DNA from: Synanceia verrucosa
Taxonomy: Eukaryota > Chordata > Actinopteri > Perciformes > Synanceiidae
Length of the DNA: 64,000 bases
Direction of reading: 5' to 3'
NCBI GenBank assembly: GCA_029721515.1
Contig: CM056562.1
Location: forward strand, 17,305,335-17,369,334
The notes under the pieces are model-generated. The model saw only the letters and a program-made list of their open reading frames with translations, did no database searches and was not told where the DNA came from. Shown here one piece after another: positions 1 through 10,479 of this stretch. Each line of letters starts with the position of its first letter. Position 1 is the first letter of the stretch. Both the position numbers and the translations under genes were made by a program.

Positions 1-85
1 GTTGTGGGGTGGACAGAGGTAGTTTGCCTCATCTCAGTACTGGGTTGCATGTAATGAACATTAACTACATTTTCTCTGTCAGCAG

Positions 86-188
86 AGAGCATCAGAAGGA
101 AGCGGAGAAGCACTGGGATGAGCTTAAGCAGCATTTTGGTGTAAATGAGCGATTTCATCCCCCTGCATGTTCCAAACCCCCTCCGAAG
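86..188 (+). CDS. fam204a: fam204a, internal coding exon (partial gene, 5' exons outside window)
   Basis: This exon encodes about 34 residues including KHWDELKQHFGVNERFHPP. It lines up with the conserved middle of vertebrate FAM204A as I remember the human protein (a KELTQYFGVNDRFDPP-like stretch). FAM204A is a small charged protein of poorly known function, so no activity is claimed. The exon is bounded by a pyrimidine-rich acceptor (tttctctgtcagcag) and by a GTAACA donor at 189. Reading frame is open throughout and ends in phase 0. The acceptor is a tandem CAGCAG, so the exon could begin at 83 or 86, which differ by one codon. The upstream exons with the start codon lie to the left of the window. 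The following three exons continue the same protein in frame. Confidence 0.88.
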
Positions 189-1741
189 GTAACAGAGACT
201 CATGGCTTCCTACTTATCTGCTGACGTTTAATACTTTGTTAGTCGTAGCTGTAGTAACAACTTCCCATCCTTTGTGCTTCCCAGCCACTGTATCCTCTCA
301 TTGTTTTAGGTGATATGACATAAGGATTAGGAGAATCCTTATGCTAACTCAACCTGACACTGAGATGAATATTAAGGATTATGTTTAGTGATAACATTAG
401 GATTCTCGTGCACTTGAAATTAAAGTGAAATGTAGGTTTTTCCACTGCAAGAAATCTAATGAAAATCTAAATTTTGCCTGACAGAAGAAAATAGGGTTAG
501 AGTACCTGATACAGCCGCTATGACCACAACTAGAATGTTGAAATTAATGGTTAGATACTAAATGGGAATGTCCTGTGGAATTAATCATTGAAGAAATTAT
601 AACTTACTTTCATTCGGATACATCTCAGCACTTAAAGATGAATGAACATTTTATGCAAAGGCTTGCAAATTGCTAATGAAGCAAAATATTTGCAAGCTTG
701 ATGAACATTATAGCTGACCCAGTGAATGAGAACTATTCTCATTTCAATTTGAAATCCTTTTAATGATTATTTTGGAGTATTTTGTGCTTAATTTATCTCA
801 GAGCAGCATAAAATTGAGTTTTTGCTGATTTAGCCTCCTTTTGAATAAGCCAACTATGTGAGGATAAAAGAAATGATTAACAAGCTGAATGAAACAGAAC
901 TTGTCACATCAACATAATGAGGAGCTCCTTCATCCCTCAAATGCACTTCCTTGTAATTAATATATCATATTCTTTTTATTCTGCCAAGTCTTTCACACAG
1001 TCATTTGAGGAAAAAGCTGTCATAGCAGCCAGATGTTGTTAATAATTTGTTCTGCTAACAACATTTCTTCAGTGACCTTAAATGATGACGGCCTGTCAGT
1101 TAGAGTTTTGTTAGTTAGATACAACAGACGATAATTGAGATCACAAGTCAGGTTGTATCAGTGTCAGCTTCAGTTCATATGCAGAATAATAAACTATATA
1201 AAGCAAAGCCTAGCAACCAGAGTTGCAGAGAAAATTGTTATACTAATTCTGCGTTTTTAAGCCTGATTCTATCGTCTCTGTACTTTTACAGTTGAGTCAA
1301 GGTCTTCGAACAATACATCAGAGGGGACACATTAATAATTACAGCCTCTTTTCAGAGTATTTTTTAGCATGATGAAATTTTGGGGGCTGGAGAAATCTGG
1401 TGCTCCGCTTCCTCAGATAGGCACATCACAGCAGAACTGCCTTGCCATCAGTAACCGGGGGCCTCTCTGCACCCCCTTCTGCTCGGGCCTGTAATGGAAA
1501 TGTGTAATTAAAGAGTCACATTTATGTTTGGTAATCTCCTGTAGCATTTCTAAGATTTCCCCACTAATATCCAATCAAAAAGGTTTTCATTTGTGAAGGG
1601 AAATCTACATATTTGTGGTAATGGCAATCATATTAAAAATAAGGCCCTGGGGACTTTTGAAGTTACTCTTTGATTTTTTTTTTCTCTCTACCCCTAGTTC
1701 AAAAAAAAAAAATCTGAATTTTTTTTTTCTCTCTTCTGCAG
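189..1741 (+). other. fam204a intron with a CNE-like block
   Basis: No gene within. Bases 600-1070 are free of recognisable repeats and hold octamer-like words (ATGCAAAG, ATTTGCA) and homeodomain-like words (TTAATGATTA, GTAATTAATA), a texture typical of conserved non-coding elements. A perfect 10-bp inverted repeat (GCTTGCAAAT at 661-670, ATTTGCAAGC at 688-697) lies there. Homopolymer A and T runs occupy about 1674-1730 just before the acceptor. Regulatory function is inference only. Confidence 0.35.
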
Positions 1742-1831
1742 TCCGGCCTAGAAAAGAGCATAGACAGGGCCATAGCTGAAGGGGACATTGCAAAGGCGGA
1801 GGAGATGAGCGACAGACTCGCCACTCGAGAG
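1742..1831 (+). CDS. fam204a: fam204a, internal coding exon
   Basis: A 90-nt exon encoding 30 residues, SGLEKSIDRAIAEGDIAKAE followed by EMSDRLATRE. It closely matches the human FAM204A segment that I recall as [20 protein letters not shown] followed by ELSNQLATRE. The acceptor is a long T-rich tract ending in CTGCAG (AG at 1740-1741) and the donor is GTACGT at 1832. Both ends are phase 0, so it joins cleanly to the exon at 86-188 and the one at 13457. The segment is predicted to be helical and charged. It carries no catalytic motif. Confidence 0.93.
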
Positions 1832-2699
1832 GTACGTTGTGCTGATAAGAGATCTTTGGGGTGCTCCCGCTGTGACAAATCAGGCTAATGGATCCGTGGC
1901 CATTTCTGCCGCAAAGACATAGAGGAACAAAAACACACGCAGACAGCCGCCATTCAGTCCTGCAGCCCTTTTCCATTGAGTTAATGGAAAGCCCTCCCCT
2001 TAGTTTTGAAGTGCTGCAGTGTCTAAAGGACTTTTGGCTCTGCTTTTTAATGAAGGGTGCATTGCTTTCAAGCCAACTGTTAAGTCATTCTCCAGGTAAG
2101 AGTTTCATACCTTTGAAGTGTACATGTGCCTAAATGCAGTGCCTGAAGTTTTGTAACTAACCGCCTTGGCAGGCATCAAGGATCAAGTGGTTTGAAACTA
2201 ATTTAGCATAAAATGTAGCCCACACACACATGTAATTGTGGTTAAAAAGACATACAGCTGCGGTGTTACTTCTTCACTGGGAGAATTGGCGTACTTTGAG
2301 CATCAAAGTTAAACTTCTTTGTTTCATGATGCATGTTGCTTACAGCATCCCATCAGCTTTTTCATTTTGTAATAATAGCAACACAAACATGTGAATCACT
2401 GTGGGCTCACATTTCATTGTGATTGCAGGAGAGTTGCAGTAGCATGCTGCTGGTTCAGGGAATGATTCTCAACATACACACACAGGATTCTCCCATATAA
2501 TGTGGTGCTTCAAGTTTATATGTTTATGTTTATGTTTATGCTGTTTAAAAATAGTTTCCAAGAAATCCTATTGTGTCCATCAGAGTGAGTTCTAAATGCT
2601 ATGATACCCATAAGCCCGAATGGAAGAAGTGAGGCAGAGACTTGTAGCAAGTTCTTTTTTTCCCAAAATTTACCAAGAATCTAAAAGTGAACTGATTCA

Positions 2700-2960
2700 G
2701 AGGAATAGTTTAACATTTTGGGCAACATTTTTTGCTGGGAAACGCACATATCAGAACTCGAAATATGAAGCAGCAACCAGTTAGCTTAGCCTAGCATAAA
2801 AACTGGACATGGAGAACTAGCTAGTCTGGGTCTGTAGGAAGATGAAGAAAATAGAACCTCTTAAGCTCTAAACCTCTTATTGACGACTAGTAACCTCCAA
2901 GAGTTCTGTTGGTTGCCAGGCAACTGCTCCCAGCCACATACCTGAATTTTGAGGCAAAAG
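2700..2960 (+). repeat. Old teleost-wide dispersed repeat copy (gttagcttagc family)
   Basis: The run from 'tagtttaacattttgggcaac' through 'atatgaagcagcaaccagttagc', 'cagcataaaaactgg'-like sequence and 'ggttgccaggcaac' matches, in order and with many substitutions, a non-coding repeat I recall as very common in percomorph genomes. Superfamily is uncertain. A second piece in the opposite orientation is at 22062-22166. The right end is not defined. The copy contains GTTGCC-A-GGCAAC at 2912-2924, an RFX X-box-like inverted repeat. Confidence 0.55.
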
Positions 2961-5900
2961 ATTAGATGGTTTTTTTTTGCTGATATTCTCTTCATGCTCT
3001 TCATGTTTTCTATACCTGCAAATATGTGTAGCAGGATACCTACCACTGACATCGCCATGTTGAGAGCTGGGCAGAGGCAATAGAAATGCTCCTAATCATG
3101 TATTAAGCATCTTAAACTACATGAATTTGATGCACACTCAAGTAATAAAAGTGGTCCAACTGGTAAACATGTAACACTGCATTGTCTATTGATAAAATGA
3201 ATGGGACTTTACTTCTAGAAGCAGTGGCACCCATAATAGCTCCTTCCTCCTCTCAACTTGTGATTCAGAAATCACAGTAGATAGTCTGACCTTCATAGTA
3301 GATGTGTCTCCCAAAAAGATGATATTCAGCAAGACATGACACCACAAACTGTAAACAGGAGCACAGAACGTGTGCTGGCATATTTTATTTTCTGCTATTT
3401 AAAAAAATTGTGTTGGTAAATCTTTCTCTGGAAATAAGTTTATATGAATAAGTATGCTAAGACAACAACAAAAAGGCACTTTTCATTGAATTGGCATTAC
3501 ATGTGTGACCCCGGTATCTCCAGTGTGTAATGGACATTAGTGTGCAGCGTCAGAGCCCTTATGTTCCCATCTTAACTGCTAGCAGAGTGGTCAAATATAG
3601 GGAAGTTAAATGAAAGCTCTTGTGAGTGGCACCTGTGCTGTGCTTTCAGAAAGCCTCTTAGAGCGCTGGTGGATTGGTTTTAGCCTGAGCCGAGGTGCTC
3701 GCCTCCCTGGCACCTGCCTCACGTCGTGCCAGAGCCGTGATGGGACATGACAGCAGTCTGGCAGCTGCTGCTCATTGTTTAGCAGCGATAACTTCATTTC
3801 ATGAGAGCAGAGTCAGTTGACCATTTTGAAATCCCCAAAACGTGGGTGACATAAAGTTCTTTATCGTTCACTTTTGAATGCAAAGAAAGGCATTTCTGAA
3901 TATTTGGGGCGTAAGGAGAGAAGCAGCAGCTAAAAGGCAGAAGGTTTTTTAAGATTCTAAATCAGTTAAAGGATTGTATTAAATGATGCAGCCTGTAGTG
4001 CAGATAGCATTAAGTCTAATGTTTGTTTATAGCACTCCTGTTCACTTTGGACAGGAGCACTGTGACAAACATTTAGAGGATCAATAATCCCCACTGTGGC
4101 CAGAATCAATTTCAAGGTTATAATTGAGTGGCTCATTTGGTACGCAGTGGCTTAGATGTTTAATTTGTTTACGGTCATAACACTAAGACATGATTGTGGC
4201 AGGCTTTTCGCAGGAAGAATAGGAACAGGTTTTCTTCGCAAAAAATGCAAAAGCATTCCGACAGCTGTGAAGAACTAAAGAGGCCTGTTTGTCCCTCTAG
4301 GCATTGTTTTGTTAAGAAAACGCTGCTACATGTTGGATGACAATGTTTCAGCGTATTTTCATCCTCAATCTAACAGTTTCCCACTTATCTCCTCAAAGCA
4401 AAGGGAAATAGAGGAAAGATAGAGAGCTTGCTGTCAGAATCCCCCCTTTTATAAGACGGAAATGTTTGTTTCTGCTGTTTCCAGCTCCCTCAAATCAATT
4501 AATGATTTCCATTTGCTCCACTTTCTTCTTTTTAATCTGAACATTAAAACAATTTGGTAAAAAAAAAAAAAAAACAAAAAAAAACTGTTTTGAAGGCTCC
4601 ATACAAATTCTGAGATATGTGTTCTTTCATCTGTCAGACTTCTGAGACGCGTTGCTCGGATATTGCAGGTTGAGTTTTTTCTTTTTTATTCTTATTCTCA
4701 TTACAGATTTTGAATATTTCCCAAGGCTGTTAGTCTTTGTTTTAGATGAATTCATGAAGACATACTCCGCTTTTAAGTGAAAGTATTAACGCCCCCGAAG
4801 ACAGCGCAAAGAAATCATATCCCTTTTAGGTAACAAAATATTATTTATGTCTGCATTGCTTAGACAAAGCTCCCTAATGTATTCCTTTAAACTGTGCAGA
4901 TAGGGTTTATTTTCTCATAAATATGTCTGTTGATCCTTCTCGGCACAGTTTTATTTTCACAGAAAAATAATGTAAAAAGCTTCTCGCCTCTAAAGTAGCG
5001 CTGGTAGTTCAGTAGATTAAAAGGTGCAAGTCCTCCAGTTAAGAACATTGGGTCTCCATTCTTTGATTAGTGCACATTATTTTACGCTGCTGCAAATTGC
5101 ATATGGGCTAATTAATTCAGTAATTAGCATAACATGGAGTGACTGGCACATATAGTATAAACGGCTCACAGCTTGTCAGGAGGCTTGATAGCATCCAGAG
5201 TCTCATATTCCTGGTGAATGAGCCGGTGCAAAAAACTGATAATTCATCAGTACTGTAAAGCACAATGAAGCTGTTCTAGAGTGGTCGTGTATTCAGGATG
5301 ACATAAAGGGAAATCTGTAATGTACTGGTTCAGTATGTATATGTAAGCCATAAATACGTATCTCTTCTTTCCGTTTTCTTGAAAATTTTTTACAATTGTA
5401 GTAGATTATTGGTCCCTCACATAATCTGCTAAACTGTTCCACATGTTCAGATTTAGATTCAGTAGAAATAGCTGTATTTTTTTGTTCTGAATTATGCCAA
5501 ATATTAGACTTACGGTTTAAAGTGTGCTGAAATGTTTAACATGGATTTGTTCGTTGGAGTCTGCCATTTTTGTAGCTTCCTCTTGGATGCTATCTGACGC
5601 ACAATCGTGTTGACGGCCATAAATCTGTATCCCAAATAGTAAAATAAGAAAATACAGACAGACACCACTCCATACCTCTGGTGGGTCCTGAGTGATGAGT
5701 GAATTGGATGATTTTAGTATGTGAACATAAGGTAATGTAAATTAATAATGTAAAATAAGTGATCCTTGATTGAATCATACTATATTATGTAATTAATATA
5801 TCATATTTTTTTGACAAGCATTAGACTTCTGGCATGGTATCTAAAAGATGTAACCTTTTATTGTGACACATTAAGAAATATTTGGTTATGAGACATATAA

Positions 5901-7849
5901 AATAGTTTTGCCCAAATTTATTGAAATGCACTCAATGGCAGAAGACACATTTTGAACTAACAAAGCCAAATCATCAGCAAAAATGTTAACATATAAGGAA
6001 GAATAATGGGTCTAAGACTAATCCTAAAGTGTTATTCATATCTACATTCTGTATAGGATTACTAAGCTGTGATTTAAATTAGCACCAACTTAAAATATTG
6101 ATTGTATTAAAGTGTTTTGATCAGTCAGAACTGTGTGTTGTTTTTTTGAACCCTGGTTGGTTGGTATTGCCCAAAAAAATACTGCTGTTCTTTCTTTGTC
6201 ATACTAATTAACCCTCTCATTGTAGTATTTCATTCAACATCATCCTTACAACAAATAATGTCTCCCTCACTCTTTTTTCTTTTCATAAAACGGAGAAACT
6301 GAGGTCTTTTGAAACAGTCAGAAGCTGTACTTTTATATAGTAAGTGGGCATATTTCACCACAAAAGACTGTCACGCCAAGTTAGAGCTTATAGTTCCCCC
6401 ATAGCACTCATCACAGCTATTAGAGAGGCATTACCACTTCAAAACAGAAACTCTCTTAGTCTGTAACAATACAGAGTGTCAAGTCCATTTCATTACTTCC
6501 AGGAGCGAAATAGTATGAAAAATAAAAAAAAAAGTAGGCGAATGGCTGCTGGCCTCTCCTGAACCAACATGAAAAAAAGCAGAAGGCACCACATAAAGAA
6601 ACCTACAGTATATGTTTACTTATTTTCATTGAGGCAGTGTGGAATACCAGCATTTAACAGAGGTACCTGGTTCAGAGTGCTTTAATCTTAATTACACTCA
6701 GTAACCCAGTCACTGCTGTAATCCAGATAAAGTCTGAATACTCTCACATTGTGCAATACTTTTATGTATTAATATGCGATCTGACTGTTTTCACTTCTTG
6801 ACAAGTGCCATACTTCTGTTATCAATAGTACACCAGCTGGTCCATTCTGTTAATTTATGTTGTATATTTGCTGACATCTGGTCTGTTGCTTATTTAGACA
6901 TTGGTTTACTCTAATCTATATTAGTTATTAGTCCCGCACAAATTTCTTCTGAGATTACTTTGTACCTAATTATTTTGATATATTTTTCTACTTATTCTAC
7001 AGGACACACTTGTTTACTTACAGTATATCACTTGTTCTTATTTTTTTAATTTATATTGCTCCTTATTCTAATGTTGCACTAGAATTACAGTATATCATTC
7101 ATTCCAGTGACCTATTTGTTTTATTTATTTGTTTACCTTGTTGTAGTGGTGATGCTTTCACTGTCGAGGTAGAGTACTGAACATGTGTCCAAAGTGCCAC
7201 CTCTTTGCACCATTCGGCTCTGGATGTTTGCAGATACTGTGAAGTTTTTCACACATCACGCACAGTTTTCTGATGATTTCTTTTTTTTTTTTTTTTTTTT
7301 TACCTCGTACTCCTTTGTCTCTTTTTTGCATGAGTAAAAGTAGTGAATAAATGGTTATGTTGAGTTGTGTGCAGTATTACTGGTATTTTGGTGATGGGGT
7401 TGTGTTGGACATCTAGCTTCATTTTTGACCAACCTGGAGTCTGCATGGTCTTTGGCTGGTGGAGCTCTCTTTAGAGCAAGATTAACCCCATCAGCCTAAA
7501 CTGTTTAAAAGTGCTCCCTGCTAATTGCTAATATACAATAATGAACCTAATGAGTGTGTATATTAACTGGTGGCATTTATGGTGTCTGTAGTGTCTGAAC
7601 TTGCGGATGGTTCTAATATCCCTCATTATGTCCCAGTTTGTATTTCAATGGCAGCAGCAGTTGAAAGGAAAAGCCCCACTGTCCTTGAAATCTACCCTTT
7701 GGAAAGCTGTGATTAAATGGTGTGAAACAAAGGTGTCGTGGCATTTTGTTGGAGGAGACATGGTGGCTTAGCAGAAACAAAGAGCCGAACTAAGAGCGTT
7801 TCATGATATTTATGTTGTTTAACACCTTTTTTCTTTTTTTTTTCCCTCC

Positions 7850-8880
7850 TTCTCGCCACCGTCTCCCTGCCATGCCCTGTGTTTGTAATCAAAAAATTAA
7901 TGAGCAGCGCTTTTGTGGAAAGTGCTCTTTATCAGATGCTGACTCTCTCCGCCCCACATCAGAGTAGGAGGCTGACTCTGTCTCCCCTGAAAACCCCCTC
8001 GGGCCTCCTCGCACAGAGTTTAGGGAAACTCTCCTCTTTGTTCATTTTTCCTTCAGCATAAGCAATTTATCACCGAATGAACTTTTATTGTATCTCTGGA
8101 TGACTCACATTAAATTTTCGCCCATTAATTTTGAAATGGATTTTGAAATGGGTACTAAGCTTTTATCAAATGCCTGGGAATCTCATTTGGATTATTGTAT
8201 TCCATTAATTACTTGATAGACAAAGCATACTTTTCAATGTAGATTTGTGTGCTGTTTAATTAATTAGCATGTTTTCTCTTTTAATTAAAGCATTTTTTTT
8301 AAATTAAAGCCCACAGCAAAACACATATATAATTTGTTTGTAATTAGGCCTTAATTGGTGGTAGTGGAAGCTTAGCACCCTCGGTTTCTTTTTTCATGAT
8401 TGCCATTTTATTGCCAGTCACTCATTAATTAAACTGTTTTTTCTAATTAGCTTATAAAACTGTTGATGGCATATTATTGTAAGTGTGAGTTCAAAGCTTG
8501 CTAATAAGCCTACCCTACTCAGAAGGGGAGAGATAATGGACTGTGCACAAAGCAGGCGAACTTTTACAGATTTTTTTTGTCTACTCCCCAAAGATGACAT
8601 GTCATGTGTATCTAGCATCAGATTACTAATAGAGACGAATGGAGACATGGCGCTTCCACTGCGCCTTCCCCGGAGTGGCTTTCTTTTTGCTTGTCAAAGT
8701 GGAGGCAAGATTATAGAAAACACATGAACCACTGTGGGAATATAGCATCACGAGGGTGCATTCTGTTGAATTTGGACATGTTGTAATTGTTAATGCTTTC
8801 ACATTATATGTTCTTTGATTCAGAGAAATAGAAGCTCCTATTAAACCCCTGAGCAGAGCTGCAATGAGAGGCAGAGTAAT
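7850..8880. promoter_or_regulatory. Candidate conserved non-coding block dense in TAATTA sites
   Basis: No dispersed repeat is recognisable here. Between about 8120 and 8455 there are at least eight homeodomain-type words (ATTAATT near 8123 and 8203, TTAATTAATTAG near 8255, TTAATTAAA at 8281, TAATTAGG and CTTAATTGG near 8341-8357, ATTAATTAA near 8424, CTAATTAG near 8444). The density is far above the rest of the window. Overlapping open frames on both strands at 8418-8883 have no family resemblance and are taken as chance. Enhancer function is inferred from texture and location in the oversized fam204a intron. Confidence 0.4.
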
Positions 8881-8896
8881 CAATAAATCAACTGAC

Positions 8897-9573
8897 TAGT
8901 GTTGGATAAGTAAGTAGATTTACTGCAAGTACTGTACTTAACTACAAATTGTACTTTTATTGTGTAAACTCAAGTCACTGTTTAATTTTTTTAATTTTAT
9001 GCCACTTTATGCTCCTTAACTTTAACTTTAAATGTTATGATTTCACAATCAAAATGTGATGATCCTACAATATAATATTAATAATTAATAATAATTAATA
9101 GAATTAATACAATAGGATGCATTATTATATATTAAACTACCCAGAAATGTTGTGAAATTGAGGCGAAACAATTGGTGGATTAATCGATTTTATCAGTCGA
9201 CAGAAAAAGAATATGCTATTAAGCTATTTTGACTCGTTAATGCTTTAATTATTCTGTCCTGGGTAAAATTACCAAAAATGTCCTTAAATTTGAGGATTTG
9301 CTGCTTTCACGTCTCTTAAATGGTTAAATAACGGGTTTGGACTCTTGGTTGGACAAAACAACCATATTTTGTCACCATTTATTGACATTTACAGACCAGA
9401 TCATTAGAGGAAATGTGTTAAAAATTTGCTCAACCAACAGTAAAACAGTATATAACGTAATATAGCATGAAACAGTATGACTGTGACATTATACATTCAG
9501 TACTTTTAATTCTTTCACTATTTTATAGTAATACTTAAGTATTTTTTCAGCGATTAAGGATTTTCCACCGTTG
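8897..9573 (+). mobile_element. hAT-like non-autonomous element (outer copy of a nested pair)
   Basis: The left end (tagtgttggataagtaagta) and right end (gattttccaccgttg) correspond to the inverted termini of a teleost repeat I recall as beginning CAGTGGTGGAAAGTAAC and ending TTCCACCACTG, with the characteristic 'aagtactgtacttaactac' just inside. CAGTG-type ends suggest the hAT superfamily. No 8-bp target duplication survives. A different repeat is inserted at about 9150-9428, splitting the internal 'attaaactaccca' from 'acagtatataacgtaatat'. Non-coding and old. Confidence 0.6.
9150..9428 (+). mobile_element. Second dispersed repeat inserted inside the 8897-9573 element
   Basis: The sequence has the diagnostic order of another teleost non-coding repeat: 'gtggattaatcgattttatc', 'cagtcgacagaaaa', 'gaggatttgctgcttt', 'tttggactcttggttggac', 'gacatttacagaccagatca'. 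The same family, same orientation, recurs at 46825-47078, which supports it from the window itself. The family ends that I remember (CAGGGCTGCAAC) are hAT-like. Borders are approximate. Confidence 0.55.
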
Positions 9574-10431
9574 AGGTGAATCACTCTAATATCTATTGTC
9601 TTATACAGGACAATAGACTGGTTGATTTGCATTCTTTGTGTCTAATCCAGACTATTACTTACTTGTGTCAAAACAAACTGAATGAAACTTCATCCTCCCT
9701 CCTCTTTAATGCGATACGGGTGGTATTGATTGACCTCTCGACCTCTTGACCTCCCTGATGTCGCTGCAACACTGAGGCTTTGCAGCCAGAAACACGTTTT
9801 CCTTCCCCCTCCGCCTCAGTTCTAAGAAATTATGCTGAAATAACACACAAGCTGTCTAATCTGATATTCATTCCTTTCTTATATAGCCCTGCTTTCCAAA
9901 GTTGACTAAGGCCACATTATTTAGGCATTAAGGTAGTGTGATAAGGGAATTAGGCTGGTCATTAATCGTTTACACGTCAAATGCAGCAGAGCAGCTCGGG
10001 GAGGTGATTTAGCGAGGCAAAGCCATATAGCCCTTGTTAATCCACCTCTCACACGTTTTAATTGGAAGAGGCTTCTTGGATAGGAAATTTATGAATGGGT
10101 TTAAGGCCATTTCTTCCTTAAAGCCATCATTTACTTCTTATTGTTAATAGGAGCTTTAACACTTTATCCACATGGATGTATTTTTCCTCATCTTTTCATT
10201 CAGCTATTGTCTTTTTGTACTTGCTGTTTAATTGCCACAGTGTTTCTGTGAACCCAGCACCACTCAAACAGACTTCCTAATGCTTCTTTTATTTATCAAA
10301 CACCTCAGAAATGACGCAACAGAACAGACACATGCATGACAACACAGTGTGAAACAGTCATTAAGATAGACTTTTTCTGGTGTATGGCTTGAATAGCAGC
10401 AATGCAGTGTTTTTTTTTTCCCTGTTTAGGC

Positions 10432-10479
10432 TTCATGTTTGGGTCTTCACTTGAATCTCCATGACGACCCAAACATGAA
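10432..10479. repeat. 14-bp perfect inverted repeat (hairpin)
   Basis: TTCATGTTTGGGTC at 10432-10445 is followed by its exact reverse complement at 10466-10479, with a 20-nt loop. After one mismatch three more pairs can form inside. Located in the large fam204a intron. Confidence 0.8.

Noticed and set aside
4995..5060. tRNA-like text (ggtagttcagtagatt ... ggtgcaagtcc)
   Set aside because: A-box and B-box-like words are too close together and no acceptor stem can be paired, so neither a tRNA nor a tRNA-derived SINE is supported.
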